From: JAQVEB01 sp028698105
Lineage (GTDB): Bacteria; Bacteroidota; Bacteroidia; Bacteroidales; Dysgonomonadaceae
Length of the DNA: 64,000 nt
Direction: 5' to 3'
NCBI GenBank assembly: GCA_964293155.1
Contig: CAXYYA010000006.1
Coordinates: forward strand, 37,845-101,844
Positions 27,620 to 36,082 of the stretch are shown here, piece after piece. Under the pieces are notes generated by a model, which was not told where the DNA came from, did not search any database, and saw only the letters and a list, made by a program, of their open reading frames with translations. The translations under genes and the position numbers were made by a program. Every line of letters begins with the position of its first letter. Position 1 is the first letter of the stretch.

Positions 27620-28990
27620 CTAACGCTTCAACCACGGTTTGGGGTCTAATTTGGTGGTTTTTTGCCATAATTGGAAATGCATGTTGGCGATGCCCGTATC
27701 GGGATCGGTGAAAATTTTACCGAGAGCTTGTCCCGTTTTCACTTTATCGCCTTGTTTAACATACAGGTCAAGCATGTTGGCGTAAAAGGTATAATAATCG
27801 CCGTGGCGAACGATGACGCAGTTGTTGGAACCCGGAAATGAAAACACTTTCGACACCTCGCCGTCGAAAATCGAACGGACATCGGCACCCCGTTGCGCCT
27901 GAATATCAATACCGTTACTGTTGGTGGACACATTCCATTCGCTGCTCCGGTTGACCCCGAAATTCGAGATAATGGTTGATGCACCTGTAACCGGCATGGG
28001 TAAACGCCCCTTGTTCGCCACAAAGTTTTTGGAGAGATTGAACGTTTCGGCCGATGCCACGTAAACGTCTTCTTTGGGTGTTTCTTTAGGTGCAACCTCC
28101 GGTTCTTCCTTTTTCGTTGGTTGCGTTTTGGATGTGGATTTTTTATTTTTTTCCGCGGCCAGTTGTTCCTGTTTTTTCCGTTCGGCTTCGGCTTTTCTTG
28201 CTTCGGCGATACGCTTGCGTTCGGCTTCCTCTGCCCTTCTCCGGGCTTCGGCTTCACGTTCCTGGCGGGCAACTTCTTCGGCAATTAACTTCTCGATCTG
28301 CGCATTGAGTTTCGATGCCATTTGCCGTTTATCCTGAAGTGTTTTTTGCAACTCCTGCTGTTTGCCTTTGGCTTCCGCCATTTCGCTTTGACGCGTTTTT
28401 TCCTCGTTAACCAGCTTGTTTTGTTCGGTTTGCAAGGCGGATAAAGCGGCCTCTTTATCGGATTTTGCCTTGGCAAGAGCATCTTTTTTCGCTGTAAGCG
28501 CAGCATTTTGTGTCTTTATTTCTTCGGCCTGCTTTTTGCGCCATTCGGAATAATCTTTCAGGTATTGCATGCGGCGAAGCGATTCCCCGAGCGATTTGCC
28601 TGACAGCACAAAAAACAACTTATTCTGCGCCCTGTTGCTATTGAGCATGCCGCTTACGGCTTTGGCATATCCTTCTTTCTTTTTTTCCAATTCTTTATCC
28701 AGCCTGGCAATCTCGCCTTGGAGCCGGGTCGTTTCCTTATCGAGCGCCTGTATTTCGCTGCGTTGCACGTCAATAAGCTCTTTCCTCGAATTAATCTGTT
28801 TGTTGATGAGCTGAATACGCTGCAGAATGGTGGTGGTTTGTTTTTTTACGTCGAGAAAGAGCTTGTTGGTCGTTACGATCTCCTGCTGCAACGCCTGACG
28901 CTGCTTTTGCAGGTTCTCGATCTGTTTGGTCTGCGAAAACAAGCCGACGCTGAATCCGGAAAGAAAAAGTATGAAAACGAGTTTTCTCAT
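27620..28990 (-). CDS. EnvC-like murein hydrolase activator (degenerate LytM domain)
   Basis: 456 residues: a signal peptide (about 1-19), a long coiled coil (about 20-245), a Lys/Glu/Ala-rich linker (245-310) and a C-terminal M23/LytM domain (about 335-456). The zinc-ligand positions appear lost: the usual HxGxD reads NSNGIDI and the usual HxH reads NMHF. That fits EnvC/NlpD-type activators, which bind and switch on cell-wall amidases instead of cutting peptidoglycan themselves. It overlaps the DUF4292 gene by 4 bp (ATGA), so it is translationally coupled. Confidence 0.88.
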   Translation of the reverse strand: MRKLVFILFLSGFSVGLFSQTKQIENLQKQRQALQQEIVTTNKLFLDVKKQTTTILQRIQLINKQINSRKELIDVQRSEIQALDKETTRLQGEIARLDKELEKKKEGYAKAVSGMLNSNRAQNKLFFVLSGKSLGESLRRMQYLKDYSEWRKKQAEEIKTQNAALTAKKDALAKAKSDKEAALSALQTEQNKLVNEEKTRQSEMAEAKGKQQELQKTLQDKRQMASKLNAQIEKLIAEEVARQEREAEARRRAEEAERKRIAEARKAEAERKKQEQLAAEKNKKSTSKTQPTKKEEPEVAPKETPKEDVYVASAETFNLSKNFVANKGRLPMPVTGASTIISNFGVNRSSEWNVSTNSNGIDIQAQRGADVRSIFDGEVSKVFSFPGSNNCVIVRHGDYYTFYANMLDLYVKQGDKVKTGQALGKIFTDPDTGIANMHFQLWQKTTKLDPKPWLKR

Positions 28991-29829
28991 GAATCTCCTG
29001 CCGTTATAATTTTGATGATATCGTCCATCGAAACGCGGGTGTAACTCGAAGGGATATTGATATACAGCTCCATAGGTTCATTGAGGGTGATGGAAGAAAA
29101 CTCCATCCCGACTTCGATTTTTTTGTTCGCCGAACCGGCCGCAACATCCATTTTGTATGGAAACTGCCGGTTGTCCATCAACGCGAAATCGGCATAAGCC
29201 CATTGCAGGGAATAACTGCTTTCGGCACCCATCAGATGCGAAAAAATGATCTTATCATCGGCATTCACCGTAAACGCATATTCAATTCCCGAAACCTTGT
29301 CCGTCGCTTTAAGATAATAGCTGTTTGCCGTTTCGGAATAGGTAAATTTCGTGTAATCCGAAGCAATTACCGGCGCATGTCCGGATACAAACAGGCTGTT
29401 GGTGAAAAGTGCCTGAAGCGTACTGAAATCGAATCCCACGGGATAACGTTTCTTCAGATCTGCCAGCGATTCCTTCACGTAGCGTTTGTTCATGCGGTCC
29501 AGCACCACCATGGTATCTTTATCTACATGAAAACGAAACACTTCCACACCAAAAAGCGGTTGAATGGAAACCTGCAGCATCTGATCCTTAACGATTTTCA
29601 AACTGGCTTTCGACGACATGGAACGCGTTCCCGTGACAACCGATAAATTCAATTTGGATGAAAATGTGGAGAAGGGCATCGTGTTGGCCAGAATGTCCGA
29701 AAACAGTTCGCTGTTTGCCTTGGTTTCCACCGGAGACGTTGTGTTGACGATCTGTTTTTTTGATTTACAGGAAGTTATTCCTATCAGGATAAATCCAAGG
29801 AGAACGATATAGTAGTATGTGGATTTCAT
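28987..29829 (-). CDS. DUF4292 lipoprotein
   Basis: 280 residues. The lipoprotein signal ends in GITSC (Cys21). The remainder looks like an all-beta LolA/LolB-like envelope protein: FSSKLNLSVVTGTRSMSSKASLKIVKDQMLQVSIQPLFGVE is the DUF4292 opening. Function is not established. It sits between a TPR protein and the EnvC-like gene, 9 bp after the former and overlapping the latter by 4 bp, an order frequent in Bacteroidota, suggesting an outer-membrane or cell-wall role. Confidence 0.85.
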   Translation of the reverse strand: MKSTYYYIVLLGFILIGITSCKSKKQIVNTTSPVETKANSELFSDILANTMPFSTFSSKLNLSVVTGTRSMSSKASLKIVKDQMLQVSIQPLFGVEVFRFHVDKDTMVVLDRMNKRYVKESLADLKKRYPVGFDFSTLQALFTNSLFVSGHAPVIASDYTKFTYSETANSYYLKATDKVSGIEYAFTVNADDKIIFSHLMGAESSYSLQWAYADFALMDNRQFPYKMDVAAGSANKKIEVGMEFSSITLNEPMELYINIPSSYTRVSMDDIIKIITAGDS

Positions 29830-29838
29830 TTTTTAATG

Positions 29839-31605
29839 CTATTTTGCTTCGATGTATTTTCCGGTACGTATTTTTTCGTCGAGCGTTTTGGAGTCGCTTT
29901 TCAATTCTTTTGCTTTTTTCCATTGTTCCAACGCTTTTTCCGGTTCGCCGGTTTTATAAAGTATATCGCCGTAATGCTCGTAAACTTCTGCCGAAGGCTC
30001 TTCTTCGCCATATTTCACGGCATTCTCAATGTATATTTTTGCCATCGTGTAAGCGCCCTGCTCAAAAAGTATCCATCCGTAGGTGTCCAGATATGTGGAA
30101 TTCATCGGCTCGGCTTTCACGGTGATGCTGCTCATTTGCTCCGCCTTGTCCAGGTCTTTTCTTTGTAGAGACAGGTAATAACTGTAATTGTTTAATACCG
30201 GAAGGTTTTGCGGATTTAGCTTGATGGCTTTTTCGTAATTCTCGAAAGCTGTTTTCTCATTGCCAAGCTGATGATTCAAATCACCGATTTGGCCATAGAA
30301 ATCCGATTCCATCGCCGGATTCTGGAAGGTAGCTTTCGCAATGCCTTCTTCAAAAACCTGCAGCGCTTCCTTGTATTTTTGTTGTTGATATTTGGCTGCG
30401 CCAAGATAAAAATAGAATTGCGGCGCGTCAGGGATATACTGCAAGGCTTTTTGGGTGATGTCAATCACCTGATTGAGGCTGTCCGGCAGCATGATGCGAA
30501 GCATTTGTTCGTATCCGGCCGGGTCGGTTGGGTTGGCATCGGTGTAAATGCGGAACTGTTTCATGGCCTCGGACTTGTTTTCCTGTAGCAGCATCACATT
30601 TCCGTAAATAAGGTTCAACTGTGTGTTGTGCGGATGCTGGTCGAACAAGGTTTGGAAAAGCGGATTCACGATTTTTATATCGCGCTTATTTTCCTGCAGG
30701 ATGCCGATATACCGCGTGAGCAGTTGCAATTTTGTGTCCACTTCCATTTGCGGGCTTACGATGGCTTTCCGGAGTTCTTCTTCGGCGGCCGTTTTATCGC
30801 CCGTTTTTTCGTAATAGTTCGCCATGGCGAGCACCAAAGCGGGATAATCGGGATTCAGCGCCTTGGCCTGATTGTAGTATTTCAACGCTTCTGCCGGTTG
30901 ATTGTCCTGCATGTACACATCGCCCAACAAGATCCGGTAACTCGGGTCGTCGGGGTTCTTGTCAATGATATTTTGTATTTCCTTAAAAGCCTTCGCTTTT
31001 TGGTTGAGCATGGAATAAAGCTGGAACTTGTTCATTGTCAGCGATTCCGAAACACCCGTTGTTTTCTCCAGTTCATTGAGGGCGTCAATGGCTTTCTGTA
31101 AATCGCCGTTATCGGCGTAAGCCTGAGCCAGTTGCAGATTTAGTTCAACCTTATCGGGATATTTTTTGAGCAGCGATTCAAAAATATCAATCACTTCCTG
31201 TTTTTTGCCCATTTCCTTGCTCAATCCGGCAAGCATCATGCTATAATAATAATTATCGGGGTCGTATTGTACGGATTTTTCGAAGAAAGCCAGCGCTTTT
31301 TCTTTGTCGTTCACTACATTATAAAAAGTGCCGAGTTCAACAAGCACGTTCGCGTTGGTTGAATCAATTGCGTAGCAATGCTGCAGGCAGTCAAACGCTT
31401 CGGCAAAATTTCCCTGAGCTTTGGCATTTAAACCGTCGTAAAAATAATAATCGAATTTCCGTTGATCTTTATCGCTTAATTGCTGACTTTGAGGGAGGTT
31501 CGTCAACATTTCCTGTGCCGTTGTCTCAACGGAGAAGAAAAATAAAAACAACCCAAAGAAACCCGAAAACACTTGTTTCGTGAATAATGATTTTTTCTTA
31601 TACAT
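29839..31605 (-). CDS. Exported TPR-repeat protein
   Basis: 588 residues with a signal peptide (about 10-30, ending TTAQ). At least ten tetratricopeptide units fill the length (e.g. AEALKYYNQAKALNPDYPALVLAMANYYEKTGD, KTAFENYEKAIKLNPQNLPVLNNYSYYLSL). No catalytic domain is visible. Such proteins scaffold envelope complexes. It starts 20 bp after dut and is followed by DUF4292 at 9 bp, so the genes are very probably one operon. Confidence 0.85.
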   Translation of the reverse strand: MYKKKSLFTKQVFSGFFGLFLFFFSVETTAQEMLTNLPQSQQLSDKDQRKFDYYFYDGLNAKAQGNFAEAFDCLQHCYAIDSTNANVLVELGTFYNVVNDKEKALAFFEKSVQYDPDNYYYSMMLAGLSKEMGKKQEVIDIFESLLKKYPDKVELNLQLAQAYADNGDLQKAIDALNELEKTTGVSESLTMNKFQLYSMLNQKAKAFKEIQNIIDKNPDDPSYRILLGDVYMQDNQPAEALKYYNQAKALNPDYPALVLAMANYYEKTGDKTAAEEELRKAIVSPQMEVDTKLQLLTRYIGILQENKRDIKIVNPLFQTLFDQHPHNTQLNLIYGNVMLLQENKSEAMKQFRIYTDANPTDPAGYEQMLRIMLPDSLNQVIDITQKALQYIPDAPQFYFYLGAAKYQQQKYKEALQVFEEGIAKATFQNPAMESDFYGQIGDLNHQLGNEKTAFENYEKAIKLNPQNLPVLNNYSYYLSLQRKDLDKAEQMSSITVKAEPMNSTYLDTYGWILFEQGAYTMAKIYIENAVKYGEEEPSAEVYEHYGDILYKTGEPEKALEQWKKAKELKSDSKTLDEKIRTGKYIEAK

Positions 31606-31625
31606 TTAATTTCAGCAAAATAGAG

Positions 31626-32060
31626 TTAAACTTTTCCGGTGTGTCCGAAACCTCCGGCGCCGCGTTCGGTTTCATCCAGTTCATCTGCTTGTTGCCATTT
31701 TGCGTGCGCGTGTTGGGCGATAACCATTTGACAAATGCGTTCGCCATCGTTTATGACAAATTCCTGATCGGAAAGATTAACCAGTATCACGCGAATTTCT
31801 CCCCGGTAATCGGCATCAATCGTTCCGGGAGAATTCACAATAGAAATCCCGTGTTTTATCGCCAATCCGCTTCGCGGGCGGATTTGCGCTTCGTAGCCTT
31901 CCGGCAGTTGAATATACAAACCGGTGGGTATTAAAGCCCGTTGCAACGGTTTCAGAACAACCGGTTCATCAATGCTGGCACGCAAATCCATACCTGCAGA
32001 GTGTGGAGTGGCATATTCCGGTAACGGGTGTTTTGACTTGTTGACTATTTTAATTTCCAT
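31626..32060 (-). CDS. dut: Deoxyuridine 5'-triphosphate nucleotidohydrolase
   Basis: 144 residues, the standard length of a trimeric dUTPase. All five motifs are present: [35 protein letters not shown] and the C-terminal [10 protein letters not shown] arm. It hydrolyses dUTP to dUMP and pyrophosphate, keeping uracil out of DNA and feeding thymidylate synthesis. It is the first gene of the minus-strand run that continues through the TPR, DUF4292, EnvC-like and MFS genes. Confidence 0.97.
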   Translation of the reverse strand: MEIKIVNKSKHPLPEYATPHSAGMDLRASIDEPVVLKPLQRALIPTGLYIQLPEGYEAQIRPRSGLAIKHGISIVNSPGTIDADYRGEIRVILVNLSDQEFVINDGERICQMVIAQHAHAKWQQADELDETERGAGGFGHTGKV

Positions 32061-32217
32061 TCAATATGTTGGCTTTCAAAAAGCAGATTTTGTTTTAATT
32101 GTGCGAATTTAGGCATTTCTCTTTAAATATTTGCCAATTTGATGAAATTTAAGGAAATTCGTGGGCTTTATCCCGTAACCCCGATAGTGAATTTTCCCGT
32201 GATTCAAAAAAAATACA

Positions 32218-32225
32218 TATCTTTG
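32218..32225 (+). promoter_or_regulatory. -7 promoter element before the unrecognised gene
   Basis: TATCTTTG matches TAnnTTTG and ends only 6 bp before the ATG at 32232. If real, the mRNA would be nearly leaderless, or translation begins at the later ATG 32289. Confidence 0.45.
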
Positions 32226-32231
32226 TGTGAG

Positions 32232-32963
32232 ATGAGTGAGCAGGACGATATATTAGGAAGGTTGAGGCAGACTCTTGGCGAGCAGGGAATGGAATCTTTT
32301 CATATTCTCGAAGAGCTTGTTCCGGTTGAAGAACAGATGGAATATTTTCGCTATTTCGAAAAACTCCGCAAGGAGAACACGCCATTTATTCGCAACGATG
32401 AAGTTACCGTGCTTTTCTCGCCCGAAGAGTCCGTGGAACGGAAAAAAAGAAGCTTATCGCTGCTGGCTTCAATCCCCGATGTGGGCGCGTACCGCTCCAT
32501 AGAAACCTACCACAGCAGCCCGCTGGAGCCGGAGTTGGCAAACTGGTCGGCCATGGCGTTGGTGAGCAGCCGCATCGTGCTTAATTCCGATCTTTCGGGA
32601 CAACAACAAATCTATATTTCATCGGGATTGGGCGGCCACGATAAAAAGCTTCGCTTTTTTGCGCTTTTCACTACCAAATCGCGGGAAAACCTTACCGGTC
32701 TGCAGAAAGAAATAGTTGAGCGCGAGTTCAGGTTTCAGCTCGAAAAGGCCGATGTGGAAGTTGAAAAAATAGACATTCAGGATAACTATTTCACCATTCT
32801 TATGCTTTTCCCCTTCGATATAGACGTGAAATCGAGTTTGGTTGCCGCCATAAACGAATGCAACCAGTACGGTGATTTTCTTGATCCCAAATATCTGTTT
32901 ACCAATGTAAAAGTGCTTAGTGAAAATGAAATCAGACAATTATTGGCGAGAACACATTCGTGA
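32232..32963 (+). CDS. Unrecognised cytoplasmic protein upstream of the PUL regulator
   Basis: 243 residues from ATG 32232 (MSEQDDILGRLRQTLGEQGM); the frame is open back to 32139, but a -7 box lies in that extension. I do not recognise the family. No signal peptide or membrane helix is seen. The N-terminal 90 residues are helical and acidic; the middle reads like alternating beta strands (ALVSSRIVLNSDLSGQQQIYISSGLGGHDKKLRFFALFTT), and the C-terminus ends in NVKVLSENEIRQLLA. It is 34 bp upstream of the sensor-regulator on the same strand, so they may be co-transcribed, but it could equally be a housekeeping gene unrelated to the PUL. Confidence 0.6.
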   Translation: MSEQDDILGRLRQTLGEQGMESFHILEELVPVEEQMEYFRYFEKLRKENTPFIRNDEVTVLFSPEESVERKKRSLSLLASIPDVGAYRSIETYHSSPLEPELANWSAMALVSSRIVLNSDLSGQQQIYISSGLGGHDKKLRFFALFTTKSRENLTGLQKEIVEREFRFQLEKADVEVEKIDIQDNYFTILMLFPFDIDVKSSLVAAINECNQYGDFLDPKYLFTNVKVLSENEIRQLLARTHS

Positions 32964-32997
32964 GTCCTTCAAATTTACTTTTTTACGTTAATCGAAA

Positions 32998-35874
32998 ATG
33001 AAACAGCCTTCCCTTGCAACATACCTGTTTGTTTTCACAGGGATTTTTTTTGCTTTCTTTCATTTCAACCTTGCCGCGCAAAGTATCCCTTTTGTGCCGC
33101 CCGTTTACAACTACACCAGCAACACGTATAACGCCGGCAACCAAAATTGGGCGATAGCCCAGGGAAAAGACGGCGTAATGTATTTCGGAAACAACAACGG
33201 CATGCTGTCGTTCGACGGTTCCAACTGGGCTCTACACACCCTACCCAACAATCTGGGAGTAAAATCAATTTTGGTTGACACCACCAAAACAGACGAACGG
33301 ATTTATGTGGGTTCTTTCGAGGAATTCGGTTATTTCGAGAAAAATGCGGCAAACCAGTTGATATATTACTCTTTAAAACCTTTGGTAAAAGAACATGTTT
33401 TTAAAAATGACGAAATATGGACTATCCGGAAACACAACAACGATGTCTTTTTCCAGACGTTTTCATCTTACTTCGTCTATAACAAAAACAACGCAGCCGT
33501 TAAGTCATTCGTCCCTATTCCGGGGCCCTTATATTTCTTCACGGTAAATAACGCGTTGTTTGCACAATCCATTAACGAAAATTTTTACAAATTCGATGAC
33601 GCAGGCTTCAAACCTGTTCTCACAAAAGAGCAACTAAAAAACGACGTTGTTGTTTCCGTGCTGCCTTTCAAACAGAAACTGCTTCTGCTTTTGTCCGGGA
33701 ACGGCGCTTTTGAGTACGATGAACACACCGGCGAGCTCTCGGAGTGGAAAACCGAAATAACGCCCCAACTCCATAAAACCACGATAAACAGATCCGTAGT
33801 TTTACCGGACTCAACATATATCATCGGCACGCTTAACGACGGGGTGTATGCGTTGGATGCAAACGGCAAACTGAAATGGCATCTCGACAGAAATAACGGG
33901 TTGAACAACAACACCGTCCTCGGGGTTTTCGCCGACAGGGAAAGCAACCTTTGGGTTGCGCTGGATAACGGAATTTCCTATATCCAGACAAATTCGCCCA
34001 TTTCTTTTTTTGAGCCGGCAAATATACAGATCGGCCTCGTAGAGGATATGTTGAGTAAAAACGGCGCTTTTTATGTAGCCACAAATCAGGGCATTTACAA
34101 ATATTCCGATGTCGCCCGAAAGATATTCCCGCTTCCGGGGTTTGAAATACAATCGTGGTTCATAAAAGAGTTCGATTCGCAAATTATCGTGGGGAATAAC
34201 AAAGGCACGTCGTTTCTTGTCAACGATCAGAACGTTCCAATCACCGGTTCAAGCACCGGAGGAATGGATATAAAGCAGGTAAGGCTGCACAATGAAGACG
34301 TGTTGTTGGAATCCACATACACCACCTTGCAGGTTTACAGGAAAACAAACGGGAGATGGGTGTTCAGCAATAAAATCGAAGGCTTTCTTGATCTCATTAA
34401 TCAGATTGAAGTGGATCATACCGGAAATATTTGGGCCGGGCACATGTACAAAGGTGTATATCGGCTGAGAACAAACCGAGAACTGGAAAAAATAACCGAT
34501 AAGGTGTATTATTCTTCGCTCGACTCGGTCGCAAAAAAATCAACCCGCATAAAAATGATGAAACTTAACGGGAGGATTATTTTTGCGGACGAGCTGAAAT
34601 TTTACACTTACGATGATATTTCTCAACGTATTATCCCGTTTGACCAACTCAATAACGACCTTCAGGGCATGGCGGATGCCCGTCGTGTGATAGCCGTTAA
34701 CGATAGTGTGTTTTGGTTTGTCAGAAACAATGAATACACGCTTGTCAAATACAATAGGGGTCATTACGCCATTCAGGATAAAATCCCTTTCATCACACTC
34801 AACAACCCGCCAAACAAAGAAAGGGGTAACATCTATGTGGATGAGAAAGGCATCTCTTATTTTTGCATGAACGGAGGCATAGGCAAATACTCACCATCCC
34901 AAAACACACCCGAAAATGAGAAAAGACTTACGTTGTCGGGCGTGCTGAATTTCGACAGGAAAAACAACTATAAAGAATTTCTTTCGTTGCACGCAGAAAA
35001 TATCATTCCCTATGCCCATAATAATCTCTCACTCAAATTTCAGTATCCCGATTTTTCAAAAAAAACCTTGACGGTAGAATGTTTTCTCGAAGGATATGAT
35101 TCGCAGTGGGTGCCGGTAACCAACATGAGCGCGAATTATCTGAATCTCCCGGCGGGAAATTACGTTTTGAAAGCGCGCGCTTTAAACGATTCGGGGGTGG
35201 AATTGTCAACGCTCCGTTTTTTGTTTCACATAAAAAATCCATGGTACAAAACAGGATGGGCATACGTATTGTATATTGTTATGATTCTGTTGGTTGCCGG
35301 ATTCATTATTCATAAATACCTGAACAGGGTAATCCAAAAAAAGAACAGGTTTTTTGCCCAACAGGAAAAAGAAAGAATAGCGCAGTTGGATCGTCAGGAA
35401 AAAATGATTACCGAGCTTAAAAATAAACAATTAGAAACCGATCTAACGCACAAAAGCAAAGAGTTAGCTAATGCCACTATGCTGATTATTAACCATGAAG
35501 AGCTGTTGAACAAAATAAAAGCGAACGTACAAAAGAATGTACTTGACGGCAAAATGCAACGTTCTCCGGGCAATGAACTTCTTAAAATGATTGATCACAA
35601 CCTTTCCGATGAAGACGAATGGGCCGTATTTCAGGAAAATTTCGATCTCATACATGAAAACTTCTTCCGCAAGCTAAAACAAAACTATTCGGCACTCACA
35701 TCAGCCGATTTAAGGCTTTGCGCGTTACTCCGTTTAAATTACTCCTCAAAAGAAATTGCGCGTATGTTGAACCTTTCCGTCAGGGGGGTTGAAGCCGCCA
35801 GGTACCGGTTAAGAAAGAAATTGGACTTAAACGAAAAAGAAGATTTAGTTACTTTTATGATAAATTTCAAATAA
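32998..35874 (+). CDS. Membrane sensor-regulator: beta-propeller, Y_Y_Y and LuxR-type HTH
   Basis: 958 residues. Signal peptide at about 1-27; Reg_prop-like periplasmic beta-propeller repeats (WAIAQGKDGVMYFGNNNGMLSFDG, GVFADRESNLWVALDNGISYI, TGNIWAGHMYKGVYR); a Y_Y_Y domain (about 660-745, LEGYDSQWVPVTNMSANYLNLPAGNYVLKARA); one membrane helix (about 752-772); a cytoplasmic coiled coil; and a C-terminal LuxR-like HTH (about 895-950, ADLRLCALLRLNYSSKEIARMLN). There is no kinase or receiver, unlike hybrid two-component PUL regulators. It is placed immediately before susC on the same strand and very likely senses the glycan in the periplasm and activates the locus. A 15-bp perfect palindrome follows its stop codon. 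Confidence 0.88.
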   Translation: MKQPSLATYLFVFTGIFFAFFHFNLAAQSIPFVPPVYNYTSNTYNAGNQNWAIAQGKDGVMYFGNNNGMLSFDGSNWALHTLPNNLGVKSILVDTTKTDERIYVGSFEEFGYFEKNAANQLIYYSLKPLVKEHVFKNDEIWTIRKHNNDVFFQTFSSYFVYNKNNAAVKSFVPIPGPLYFFTVNNALFAQSINENFYKFDDAGFKPVLTKEQLKNDVVVSVLPFKQKLLLLLSGNGAFEYDEHTGELSEWKTEITPQLHKTTINRSVVLPDSTYIIGTLNDGVYALDANGKLKWHLDRNNGLNNNTVLGVFADRESNLWVALDNGISYIQTNSPISFFEPANIQIGLVEDMLSKNGAFYVATNQGIYKYSDVARKIFPLPGFEIQSWFIKEFDSQIIVGNNKGTSFLVNDQNVPITGSSTGGMDIKQVRLHNEDVLLESTYTTLQVYRKTNGRWVFSNKIEGFLDLINQIEVDHTGNIWAGHMYKGVYRLRTNRELEKITDKVYYSSLDSVAKKSTRIKMMKLNGRIIFADELKFYTYDDISQRIIPFDQLNNDLQGMADARRVIAVNDSVFWFVRNNEYTLVKYNRGHYAIQDKIPFITLNNPPNKERGNIYVDEKGISYFCMNGGIGKYSPSQNTPENEKRLTLSGVLNFDRKNNYKEFLSLHAENIIPYAHNNLSLKFQYPDFSKKTLTVECFLEGYDSQWVPVTNMSANYLNLPAGNYVLKARALNDSGVELSTLRFLFHIKNPWYKTGWAYVLYIVMILLVAGFIIHKYLNRVIQKKNRFFAQQEKERIAQLDRQEKMITELKNKQLETDLTHKSKELANATMLIINHEELLNKIKANVQKNVLDGKMQRSPGNELLKMIDHNLSDEDEWAVFQENFDLIHENFFRKLKQNYSALTSADLRLCALLRLNYSSKEIARMLNLSVRGVEAARYRLRKKLDLNEKEDLVTFMINFK

Positions 35875-35881
35875 ACACTTC

Positions 35882-35928
35882 GTTTTACAGTAAAACATAC
35901 ACTTAAATATAATACTGGTAAACTGGTA
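35882..35928. promoter_or_regulatory. Candidate operator of the PUL
   Basis: GTTTTAC-A-GTAAAAC (35882-35896) is a perfect 15-bp palindrome, followed by the tandem 8-mers TACTGGTA and AACTGGTA (35913-35928). They lie about 60-107 bp upstream of the susC -7 box, where an activator would bind. A shortened version (CGTTTACAGTA) recurs at 41535-41545 before the first GH144 gene. Binding by the LuxR-type regulator is inference. Confidence 0.4.
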
Positions 35929-35988
35929 TTTATCATATAATGAAGTGGATATAAAGTACCCTTTCAAATTATGTTAGAAAACATGTAG

Positions 35989-35996
35989 TATTTTTG
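35989..35996 (+). promoter_or_regulatory. -7 promoter element of susC
   Basis: TATTTTTG matches TAnnTTTG, 86 bp before the ATG at 36083, giving a leader of about 80 nt. No convincing -33 box is seen, as expected for an activator-dependent promoter. Confidence 0.45.
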
Positions 35997-36082
35997 AAGA
36001 GGATGCTTTTTTGCATTATTTAATTTCTGATCTTTTCTTTGCGGTGAACATAATTTTTCACAGAAAAAAAGATTTTAGACCC

